Assembly: GCF_034119845.1 (NCBI RefSeq)
Contig: NZ_CP139420.1
Location: 2,148,001-2,212,000, forward strand
DNA length: 64,000 bases
Origin: Flavobacterium sp. NG2
GTDB taxonomy: Bacteria; Bacteroidota; Bacteroidia; Flavobacteriales; Flavobacteriaceae
Direction: 5' to 3'
The notes under the pieces are model-generated. The model was not told where the DNA came from and did not search any database. It was given only the letters and a program-made list of their open reading frames with translations. This document shows, one piece after another, positions 8,232-16,409 of the stretch. Positions within the stretch are counted from its first letter, which is position 1. The number at the start of each line of letters is the position of its first letter. The position numbers and the translations under genes are program-made.

Positions 8232-10328
8232 ATGAAAAAAATCTATTTACTAGTTGTTTTAGTGGTGTTTTCACAAGCTGCATTTTCACAGACAAAAAAA
8301 GAGTATCCGCTGGAATTACAGCAATTATTGAGCAACATTACAGAAAACTTTTTAGAAGATACAGTTTCCACTTCCGAAGTACATCATTTACTAGCAAGCT
8401 TAGATGCAAAAGGAGCTTGGCCAAGCATTGACTACAGCAGCCAACAAAGAGGAAGATGGCCTGTTTTAGATCATCTTTTGAATTTAAATCACTTGTCTAA
8501 AGCTTATTTGAAAGAGGGTTCAAATTATTACCAAAGTCCAGAATTGTTAGCTAAAATTCATCTTGCCTTAGATTATTGGTTGTCCAATGATTTTGTGAGT
8601 CCTAACTGGTGGTATCCCCAAATTGGAATTCCACAACAATTGGCTCCTATTTTGATTGTTATGGAAGATAATCTTTCAGAAAAACAGCTGCAAACGGGGG
8701 TAAAAATCTTGAATAAAGCCAAGATTGGTATGGGAGGACAAAACAAAGTTTGGTTGGCAGGTAATGTGTTGTACAAATCTTTGTTAGTTCGAAATATTGA
8801 TAGCGTAAATATTGCATCAAAAGCTATTCAAGGTGAGTTAAGAGTTTCTACAGATTTAGGAATTCAACCCGATAATAGTTTTCACGAGCATGGCGCCATG
8901 TTGCAACAAGGGAATTACGGTTTATCGTATTTAGGTGATATGATTCAGTGGATTGCTGTTTTGCGCCATACGCCTTTTGCTTTTGATGAAGAAAAAGTAG
9001 CCATTATTCGGGAATTTGCTCTTGATGGAACCCAGTGGTTTTTATGGAAAAAAAACTTTGATATTGGTGGTAGCGGTAGGCAATTGTTCCAAGGCGAATT
9101 GGCTAAAAAGCAAAATGCCATTCTGAAAAATTTCAAACAATTAGAAAAATTAGATCCTGAGTTTGCATCCGCTTATAATAAAGCACAAGATTATAAAAGT
9201 TTGTCGGGGAATAAGCATTTTTGGACTTCGGATTTTCATATTTCTCGAACTCCCAATTATTTGTTTACGCTCAAAATGTCTTCAAGCCGTGTGAATGGTT
9301 ATGAAACAGTGAATTTTGAAAATATGTTGGGGTATCATTTAGGAGGCGGAATGACTTTATTGTATCAATCAGACAATGAATATTTGGATGTTTTTCCTTT
9401 TTGGGATTGGAAAAAATTGCCCGGAACAACGATTATTCAGGATGATGCTCCTATTCCTGTATCCAATGCTTGGGGTTATAAAATTGAAGGTGATTTTGTA
9501 GGCGGCGTTACAGATGGAACCAATGGACTTGCGGTTTTGCAATACAATCGTGGCGGTTTAAAGGCTAACAAAGCTTGGTTTATGTTGGACAACCAAATTG
9601 TGTGTTTAGGAAACGGCATAACAGCTGATACGCCTTTTAATGTGACTACAGGAATCAACCAAGTATATCGCAATGGAGCAATTATAGTAAATAACAAAAG
9701 GAACATACAAAAAATCACAGGCAAACAGGATTTTACCAATCCTAGCTGGATTTTACACGATAAAGTAGGCTATCTTTTTCCTTCGGGTGGTAATCTCAGT
9801 TTGGTTGCTGATACCGTTTCAGGTTCTTGGTATAAAGTGGCGCAACGTTACAAAGACGAAACCATCAAAGCGGATATCTTTAATGTATATCTCAATCATG
9901 GAACCAAACCAAAAGAAGCAGACTACCAATATATTTTGGTTCCCAATGCGACGCAGCAACAATTAATTCAATTAGAGAAAAAGCTTTTATTCGAAATTAA
10001 GAATGCGAAAAGCCAACAAATTGTTAGTCGTAAAGATGGAAGTCTGGCAGGTATTGTTTTTTACGAAGCAGGTAAGGTGGATTTGTTCGGCGGAATTTCA
10101 GTGAGCGAGCCTTGTTTGTTATTAGTTGAAAAACAAGATAGCGGATTGAAAGTTTCAGTTAGTGACCCAACTCATAAATTAATGACCATTCGTATTGCTT
10201 TCGATAAAAAATACAAAGACAAGCAATCAGTAGTTGAAAATAATCAATCCATCCTGAATGTTTCTCTGCCTAGAGCTGATGAAGCGGGTAAAACGGTATC
10301 ATTTATTTTAAGTAAAATGAATTATTAA
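8232..10328 (+). CDS. PL8-like polysaccharide lyase
   Basis: A 698-residue protein with signal peptide (cleavage near AAFSQ, residue ~20). The N-terminal half is an (alpha/alpha) toroid with PL8 landmarks: NWWYPQIGIP (residues ~125-134), GQNKVWLAGN (Asn candidate), DNSFHEHGAM with His ~218 and ~220, then QGNYGLSYL (Tyr ~229). The Arg/Asn/Glu segment SSRVNGYETVNFEN precedes the beta-sandwich half. PL8 enzymes (hyaluronate, chondroitin and xanthan lyases) cut uronic-acid-containing chains by beta-elimination using Asn, His, Tyr, Arg and Glu. That chemistry fits uronic acid-rich ulvan, but this family is not one of the standard ulvan lyases I know, so substrate is open. The start at 8232 gives the clean signal peptide; a terminator lies before it, so expression may depend on read-through. 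Confidence 0.75.
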   Translation: MKKIYLLVVLVVFSQAAFSQTKKEYPLELQQLLSNITENFLEDTVSTSEVHHLLASLDAKGAWPSIDYSSQQRGRWPVLDHLLNLNHLSKAYLKEGSNYYQSPELLAKIHLALDYWLSNDFVSPNWWYPQIGIPQQLAPILIVMEDNLSEKQLQTGVKILNKAKIGMGGQNKVWLAGNVLYKSLLVRNIDSVNIASKAIQGELRVSTDLGIQPDNSFHEHGAMLQQGNYGLSYLGDMIQWIAVLRHTPFAFDEEKVAIIREFALDGTQWFLWKKNFDIGGSGRQLFQGELAKKQNAILKNFKQLEKLDPEFASAYNKAQDYKSLSGNKHFWTSDFHISRTPNYLFTLKMSSSRVNGYETVNFENMLGYHLGGGMTLLYQSDNEYLDVFPFWDWKKLPGTTIIQDDAPIPVSNAWGYKIEGDFVGGVTDGTNGLAVLQYNRGGLKANKAWFMLDNQIVCLGNGITADTPFNVTTGINQVYRNGAIIVNNKRNIQKITGKQDFTNPSWILHDKVGYLFPSGGNLSLVADTVSGSWYKVAQRYKDETIKADIFNVYLNHGTKPKEADYQYILVPNATQQQLIQLEKKLLFEIKNAKSQQIVSRKDGSLAGIVFYEAGKVDLFGGISVSEPCLLLVEKQDSGLKVSVSDPTHKLMTIRIAFDKKYKDKQSVVENNQSILNVSLPRADEAGKTVSFILSKMNY

Positions 10329-10352
10329 ATTAATAAAAAAAGCACTTCTGTA

Positions 10353-10397
10353 CAGTACAGTGCAGGACAGCTTTGCGGTAGTTCTTGTTTATTTTTA
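10353..10397 (+). promoter_or_regulatory. PUL direct-repeat activator site and -7 box, upstream of GH2
   Basis: CAGTACAG-TG-CAGGACAG (10353-10370), with TATTTTTA exactly 19 nt later (10390-10397). A further TGTACAG-like half overlaps just upstream. Confidence 0.7.
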
Positions 10398-10470
10398 GCC
10401 TTCATTATTTTCTTAAATCAATCACGATTTGAATACTAACCAAAATACCAATAGTTTTAAAGTAATAAAA

Positions 10471-13464
10471 ATGACAAATACGAGTAGTTTTTCCAGTAGT
10501 TGGAGCAAATTTTTATGGACGATTTCCCTTTTAATTTTGACAAGCCTTTCGGCGAATAGTCAGAATTTTAAAGAGATTTCCAGAGGGAACCGTACGAAGT
10601 ATAATTTTAATCCCGATTGGAAGTTTATTAAAGAAAATCCCAAAAATGCGCAAGAGCTAAACTTTGATGATTCATCATGGAGTACTGTGAGTTGTCCGCA
10701 TACTTTTAATGATGTGGATACTTTTGATGATTTGAGTTTAGGAGGTCATCATGGAGAGAAAAACCAATGGAGAGGGACGGTTTGGTATCGCAAGCATTTT
10801 AAATTACCTGTTGCCGATAAAGGGAAAAAAGTTTTTATCGAATTTGAAGGTGTACGCCAAATTGCAGATGTTTATATCAACGGAACTTACATTGGTACAA
10901 ACCGTACTGGTTTTATTGCATTTGGTTATGATATTAGCCAATATATTAAATATGGAAGTGCGGATAATGTGATTGCTGTTAAAGTGAATAATGACCGTAA
11001 AAGCGATAATTTTAGAGACAACGATCCTTTAGTTTGGAACCATGAACACTGGCATCCAACACATGGCGGAATTTATCGCAATGTTTTTCTACACACCACT
11101 GATTTGTTACATGTGACCCTGCCTTTGTATGACAACATGAAAACAGTAGGAACTTATGTGTATGCTGAAAATATAAGTGAAAAAAGTGCAGATGTTACCG
11201 TTACAGCCGAAGTGAAAAATGAATACAATTCTGGAAAAGAAATTATTTGTGAAGCCAAAATTATTGATGCTAACGGCAAAGTAGTGAGTACTTCAGCCTC
11301 ATCCAGAAATCTTAAAGCAGGTGAAAAGTTTGTTTTTTCTTCTACTGCCAAAGTGCTGAATCCTCAGCTTTGGTACACTCGTAAACCGTATATGTACAAG
11401 GTGTTGACGGTTTTGAAAGAAGGTAAAAAAGTAATAGATACGTACGAAACTCCATTAGGAATCAGAAGTTTTGAATTTAATAAAGATTCGGGTTTTCATA
11501 ACAATGGCGAATATGCTAAACTACACGGATGGGGTCAAAAACCAACCAATACTTGGGCGGGTTTAGGAGCTGCTTTGCCAGATTGGTTACGTGATTTTAC
11601 CTATAAATTAATGGACGAAGCGGGTGGTAATTTCATTCGTTGGGGACATTGTGCTGCCTCTCCATCAGAGGTAGATATGGGAGATAAATATGGTTTTGTA
11701 ACCTTGATGCCAGGGGTTTCAGGAGAATCACAAGACGAAGGTGAAACTTGGGATATTCGTATTGCCGCTTTTAGAGACATGATTGTTAAGTTCCGTAATA
11801 ATCCTTCTATTTTTATTTGGGAAGGCGGTAACTGGGCCGAAACCGAAAAACATTACCAAGAAATTCTAGACATTGTTAATACCTATGATCCTAAAGGCAA
11901 AAGGTTGATAGGGAACAGACGTTCTGATTTAAAAATAGAATCCGAAAAATACTTGACTATCGAAGTAGGTACCGAAGGTTGGCAAAGAGAATTTGCTAGT
12001 TTACCCATTATCGAAAGTGAATACATGCGTGATGAAGCGCCTAGACGTATTTGGGACAAATATTCTCCCGACGATAATTTTTGGAACAATCCTAACTTAT
12101 ATAAAAACACTTACCAAATAGGTTCAGAAGAATTTGCGGTGCGTCAAGCAGACCATTGGTGGAATAAAATGGGAAAAAAAGTGTATCATTCTGGTGGTGC
12201 CAATTGGGTTTTTTCTGATGGACCACACGGAGGACGTAATCCTACTGAGGTAACCCGAGCTAGTGGAGAAGTAGATGGTGTTCGTTTGCCTAAAGAAGCA
12301 TTTTATGCCTTAAAAGCCATGTGGAGACCAGAACCTCAAGTGCACCTAATTGGGCATTGGAATTATACCCAAGGAACAAAGAAAGATATGTATGTGATTT
12401 CCAATTGTGCTGCTGTTAAAATGTACATCAATGGTAAATTGATTGGAACGGATGATACAGCTGAAAATGGGTATGTGTACCAATTTCCTGCTGTGGCTTG
12501 GGAAGCGGGTGAAATAAAAGTCGAAGGTTATGTAGATAATAAAGTATTGGTGACGCAAACTAAGAAGACAGTAGGTGAGCCAGTAGCCATCAAGTTAACT
12601 CCAATTACCGGTCCAGAAGGATGGAAAGCAGATGGTTCAGATATCGCTTTGGTGGACTTTGAAGTGGTTGATAAAGACGGAAACCGTTGTCCGCTAGATG
12701 CTGCTCGTGTTGATTTTACCATTTCAGGTCCTGCCATCTGGCGTGGTGGATACAATAGTGGCAAAGCTAATAGTACCAACAACCTATATTTAGATACAGA
12801 ATGTGGTATCAATCGTGTAGCTGTTCGTTCTTTATTAAAAGCAGGTCAAGTGACTATTACTGCAACAAGACAAGGATTAAAACCAGCAACAATTGTTTTG
12901 AAGTCTCTTCCTGTGGATATAAAAAATGGTTTGACACTAGAGATGCCTCAGGTGTATAAAAATGTTCCCAAAGAAGAGCCTATGCCCATACACACGCCAG
13001 CGATGCCAGCCTACGATCCAGCTGAAAATAATACAAGTAAATTGTTTACTAAATTCAGTTATACAGGAGATGCCAAAGCGATGTTGCGCACCACAATGGA
13101 TTGGGGGAAAAAGGCCTATACCGATTTAGAATACAATTATACTGTAATCCCAAATTATTTAAGAGGAGCAGAATATGTTAGAACCCCTGATTCCGATAAG
13201 AGATATTGGGCTCGTGATCAATTGCAATTTGTTGCTGGTGTGGATATGGAAATTTATGTAGGCCATGATGACCGTGTGCCAAGACCTGAATTCCTGAAAA
13301 AAGAATATGTAGATACAGGTGACGATATTGATTTAGGTGGAGTGAAAATGTCCTTATTTAAACGTACCGCCAAAGCGGGAGAAAGCATCATTATGGCTGG
13401 AAATACTGAAGGTGATGCACCAAAAGATTGTCGTATGTATGTGGTGATTGGAAAGAAAAAATAG
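10471..13464 (+). CDS. GH2-family glycoside hydrolase with unusual acid/base motif
   Basis: About 997 residues from the ATG at 10471, which opens a good signal peptide (SKFLWTISLLILTSLSANSQ); the frame extends upstream to a TTG at 10429 that is less likely. Domains are a sugar-binding jelly roll (~50-230, with VWYRKHFKLP and DVYINGTYIG), an Ig-like sandwich (~235-350), a TIM barrel (~360-650) and further beta domains to the end. The nucleophile region PIIESEYMRD (Glu ~515/517) is preserved. In the acid/base region the usual GNE is replaced by WEGGNWAE (residues ~450-457): Trp stands where the acid/base Glu normally follows Asn. A flanking Glu may take over, or the protein belongs to a divergent subgroup. 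The substrate (galactoside, glucuronide or other) cannot be stated. Confidence 0.85.
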   Translation: MTNTSSFSSSWSKFLWTISLLILTSLSANSQNFKEISRGNRTKYNFNPDWKFIKENPKNAQELNFDDSSWSTVSCPHTFNDVDTFDDLSLGGHHGEKNQWRGTVWYRKHFKLPVADKGKKVFIEFEGVRQIADVYINGTYIGTNRTGFIAFGYDISQYIKYGSADNVIAVKVNNDRKSDNFRDNDPLVWNHEHWHPTHGGIYRNVFLHTTDLLHVTLPLYDNMKTVGTYVYAENISEKSADVTVTAEVKNEYNSGKEIICEAKIIDANGKVVSTSASSRNLKAGEKFVFSSTAKVLNPQLWYTRKPYMYKVLTVLKEGKKVIDTYETPLGIRSFEFNKDSGFHNNGEYAKLHGWGQKPTNTWAGLGAALPDWLRDFTYKLMDEAGGNFIRWGHCAASPSEVDMGDKYGFVTLMPGVSGESQDEGETWDIRIAAFRDMIVKFRNNPSIFIWEGGNWAETEKHYQEILDIVNTYDPKGKRLIGNRRSDLKIESEKYLTIEVGTEGWQREFASLPIIESEYMRDEAPRRIWDKYSPDDNFWNNPNLYKNTYQIGSEEFAVRQADHWWNKMGKKVYHSGGANWVFSDGPHGGRNPTEVTRASGEVDGVRLPKEAFYALKAMWRPEPQVHLIGHWNYTQGTKKDMYVISNCAAVKMYINGKLIGTDDTAENGYVYQFPAVAWEAGEIKVEGYVDNKVLVTQTKKTVGEPVAIKLTPITGPEGWKADGSDIALVDFEVVDKDGNRCPLDAARVDFTISGPAIWRGGYNSGKANSTNNLYLDTECGINRVAVRSLLKAGQVTITATRQGLKPATIVLKSLPVDIKNGLTLEMPQVYKNVPKEEPMPIHTPAMPAYDPAENNTSKLFTKFSYTGDAKAMLRTTMDWGKKAYTDLEYNYTVIPNYLRGAEYVRTPDSDKRYWARDQLQFVAGVDMEIYVGHDDRVPRPEFLKKEYVDTGDDIDLGGVKMSLFKRTAKAGESIIMAGNTEGDAPKDCRMYVVIGKKK

Positions 13465-13489
13465 TTGTTTATTTTTAGTAGTTAGTAGA

Positions 13490-13524
13490 AAATTGCATAA
13501 GTGTTTAACGCTTATGCAATTTTT
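13490..13524 (+). terminator. Rho-independent terminator after GH2
   Basis: A perfect 12-bp stem, AAATTGCATAAG (13490-13501) with CTTATGCAATTT (13511-13522), ends in Ts. Confidence 0.75.
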
Positions 13525-13550
13525 AATTAGGGCATAAAAAAAAGTAGATT

Positions 13551-14921
13551 ATGGTAAATAATATGAATTGTTTTAAAGAAAAAATAGTTGGCTTTGGGGT
13601 ATTCCTCATCTCATTTGCTGTGCTGGGGCAAAATCCTATTGTAGCCAATCAGGGACTTAATGACCCTCATATTCATATTTTTGACAATAAAGCCTATGTT
13701 TATGCTTCTCACGATACATCTATAGACAACAAAGGTTTTTTGATGGAAGATTGGTGGATATGGTCATCACCAGATTTAGTCAATTGGAAAAAAGAAAGTG
13801 TGTTAAAACCTGAGCATACTTATATTGGAAAACCTTTTACACAATGTTGGGCAACTGATGTGGCATATAAAAACGGAAAGTACTATTGGTATTTCTCAGA
13901 AGGCAATGAACAAACAGGTGTTGTAGTGGGAGATTCGCCAGTAGGGCCTTGGAAAGATGTTTTAGGAAAGCCGTTGTTGACTTCAGATATGACTCCTACA
14001 CACGAATACGATATAGGATTAATTGAAGATAACGGTAATCATTACATCATTTTTGGGGTTTGGGATTATTATATCGCTAAGTTAAACGACGATATGATTT
14101 CGCTTGCCGAAAAACCAAGAAAATTAGAAATCAATAATCCAAGAGGGCCGTATAATTTAGATGGAAAAAATCTAAAAATGCCAACAGATGATAAGCCTTT
14201 TATGCACAAGCACAATGGGAAATTTTATTTGTCTTGGGGTATCTTTTATGCCATGTCGGATTCTGTTTATGGTCCTTTTGACTACAAAGATCAAATCATG
14301 AAAAAAGAGAGTTTTGCCCAAGGATTTGATAGTCCTACTTGGCCTCATGGATTTCAACAAGGGCGCCATGGTTCTTTTTTCGAATGGCACAATCAAACCT
14401 ATTTTGCCTATTGTGATATTAGTCAAACGGGTAATCGCTATTTTAGAGATACATTTATTAGCTACATCCATTATAAAGCCAATGGCGAAATAGCAACGAT
14501 TAGGGTTGACGGTATTGGAGTAGGGAATTACAACGCAAACGAATCAAAAATAGAAGCTGAAGATTATTTTGATGCTGATGGGGTTCAAAAAGTAGAACTG
14601 AAAGAAAACGATTTTGCTATTCAAACACTAAAAGAAAACAGCTATATCGGTTTTACCAATATTAAAAATCTAAAAGATAAAAAGGCTATTTCTTTTAAAA
14701 TTGCTTCAGATTATAAGACAACTTTTGAAATTGAAATACGAAAAGAAAGTCTTAACGGAAAAGTTGTAGGGAATTATAAATTCAAGACAAAGGGTAGTGG
14801 TAAGTTGGAAGATTTAAAATGTGAGTTGAATGGACTTTCGGATAAAGAAACGCTCTATTTTAAAATTAAAACACCTAAAAACGAACAAATAACAATTAAC
14901 TCTTTTTCGTTTTTGAAATAA
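13551..14921 (+). CDS. GH43-like glycosidase with a CBM6-like C-terminal domain
   Basis: A 456-residue protein with signal peptide (to VLGQ, residue ~26). The five-bladed propeller of GH43 is indicated by GLNDPHIHIF (catalytic base Asp ~38), SSPDLVNW, QCWATDVAYKNGKYYWYFS, the HEYDIGLIEDNG Asp region and the GKFYLSWG segment. Residues ~325-456 (SKIEAEDYFD to the end) form a beta-sandwich resembling CBM6. Typical activities are beta-xylosidase or alpha-L-arabinofuranosidase; in this locus xylose release is the simplest reading. The start could also be the second ATG at 13563. No copy of the recurrent motif is upstream, and a terminator separates it from GH2. Confidence 0.85.
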   Translation: MVNNMNCFKEKIVGFGVFLISFAVLGQNPIVANQGLNDPHIHIFDNKAYVYASHDTSIDNKGFLMEDWWIWSSPDLVNWKKESVLKPEHTYIGKPFTQCWATDVAYKNGKYYWYFSEGNEQTGVVVGDSPVGPWKDVLGKPLLTSDMTPTHEYDIGLIEDNGNHYIIFGVWDYYIAKLNDDMISLAEKPRKLEINNPRGPYNLDGKNLKMPTDDKPFMHKHNGKFYLSWGIFYAMSDSVYGPFDYKDQIMKKESFAQGFDSPTWPHGFQQGRHGSFFEWHNQTYFAYCDISQTGNRYFRDTFISYIHYKANGEIATIRVDGIGVGNYNANESKIEAEDYFDADGVQKVELKENDFAIQTLKENSYIGFTNIKNLKDKKAISFKIASDYKTTFEIEIRKESLNGKVVGNYKFKTKGSGKLEDLKCELNGLSDKETLYFKIKTPKNEQITINSFSFLK

Positions 14922-15084
14922 TAAAATGAAATAATGCTTTGTTCAATTTTCATTACAATTTGGTAACTCAAATATTACAGCCCTTATGAAGTATTTGAAA
15001 AAGTATTTTTGAATAAAGGAAATTTTATTTGCAAACCATCAAGTACTTTAAAGTATCCTTTCTATTGGTTTTATTGGTAAAAAA

Positions 15085-15122
15085 GTACGTGAAACGGTAT
15101 TTTTGGACACCATTTTCGGTAC
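15085..15122. promoter_or_regulatory. Imperfect inverted repeat upstream of the GntR-type regulator
   Basis: GTACGTGAAACGGT (15085-15098) faces ACCATTTTCGGTAC (15109-15122); 10 of 14 positions pair. It lies ~65 bp before the regulator start. GntR and LacI-like proteins bind palindromes, so autoregulation is possible but unproven. Confidence 0.35.
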
Positions 15123-15185
15123 AATATAACTCTCTGTACTTACTAAATTGCATCATGTTATTTACTAATTAAATACTTGAAAATT

Positions 15186-16238
15186 ATGGAAGTAGTAGAC
15201 TGTATAGAAATAAATAAAGATTCAAGGGTGCCAATGTATCAGCAAATTGTTGATTCTATTATTAATAATATTTCTAATGGGAATATTGAATTAAATCAGA
15301 AACTGCCATCTATCAATACAATTAGTGAAGATTGTTATTTGTCTCGAGACACTGTCGAAAAGGCATATAACATCTTAAAGGAGCGTAATGTAATAGTTTC
15401 GATTCCAAGAAGAGGTAATTATGTAGTAAATATTGAAACCGCTCCTAAACTACAGATATTATTCTTAGTAAGTAAAATGAGCTCTTATAAAATGAGTATC
15501 TATAATGCATTCTTAAATAAAATTGGATTTAATTCAAAAATAGATTTAGTAATCTATCATTGTGATGAGTTAGTTTTCTTAAATACACTAAAGAACACTA
15601 AATTAATATATGATTATTATGTTGTATTGCCACATTTCAAAACTGAAAATCTAAAACATGCCAGTTTTACGGAAGAGACCCTTAATGCGATACAAGATTT
15701 GCCAAAAAATAAATTACTAGTTTTGGATAATATTATGCCACCTTTGCTAGAAGATAAAGATGTTTCGGCTATTTATCAAGAATATGACAAGGATATTTAT
15801 GAAGCTTTAAATGAAGGGATTAATAAAATAGCTAAGTATAAAAAAATAGCATTGGTATATCCTGAAAAATCAGTTTATCCTTATCCGAGGAGGATTTTAC
15901 ATGGTTTTAAGAAATTTTGTTTGGAGAATGAGAAAGATTTTGAAATTCTAGATGAAGTTTGTGATGACATGGTGTTCAATAAAAGGGATTTATTTATTAC
16001 CATTGAAGAGGCTGATTTGGTTAATTTAATAAACCAGATTAGAAAAAATGAATTAATATTGGGTGAAGATGTTGGTGTTATTTCATATAACGACACCCCA
16101 CTCAAAGATTTGTTAGGCATAGCTACGATGACTACTGATTTTAAAATTATGGGAGAAACTGCCGCTCAAATGATTTTAGAAAACAAAAGAGGTAGGGTGA
16201 AAGTACCTTTTCATTTTATCGATAGAACATCTATATAA
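15186..16238 (+). CDS. GntR-type transcription regulator with LacI-like ligand domain
   Basis: 350 residues from ATG 15186; the frame continues upstream to a TTG at 15177, but the ATG is preferred. Residues ~12-80 are a GntR winged helix (SRVPMYQQIVDSI, LPSINTISEDCYLSRDTVEKAYNIL, IPRRGNYVV). The rest resembles the periplasmic-binding-protein-like sensor domain of LacI regulators (KLLVLDN, IALVYPEKSVYPYPRRILHGFKKF, GVISYNDTPLKDLLGIATMTTDF). Such fusions regulate sugar catabolic genes in response to a small sugar. In this locus rhamnose or another ulvan monosaccharide is a reasonable but inferred ligand. It is followed by the HTCS, so the two regulators form a pair near the centre of the PUL. 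Confidence 0.88.
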   Translation: MEVVDCIEINKDSRVPMYQQIVDSIINNISNGNIELNQKLPSINTISEDCYLSRDTVEKAYNILKERNVIVSIPRRGNYVVNIETAPKLQILFLVSKMSSYKMSIYNAFLNKIGFNSKIDLVIYHCDELVFLNTLKNTKLIYDYYVVLPHFKTENLKHASFTEETLNAIQDLPKNKLLVLDNIMPPLLEDKDVSAIYQEYDKDIYEALNEGINKIAKYKKIALVYPEKSVYPYPRRILHGFKKFCLENEKDFEILDEVCDDMVFNKRDLFITIEEADLVNLINQIRKNELILGEDVGVISYNDTPLKDLLGIATMTTDFKIMGETAAQMILENKRGRVKVPFHFIDRTSI

Positions 16239-16409
16239 TTTGCTGTTTTTAAGCTTAATAGTGGTGAATTATATAAATCATACGTTTTGCAAATTATATA
16301 AAAGTATTAATCAAAAAAGAAGGAATCAAAAAATAAATATTCTTTTGTGAATTCTTTATGTTACTTTTACTTATAGCTTTAATATTTGTGAAATACTGAT
16401 TAATATATA

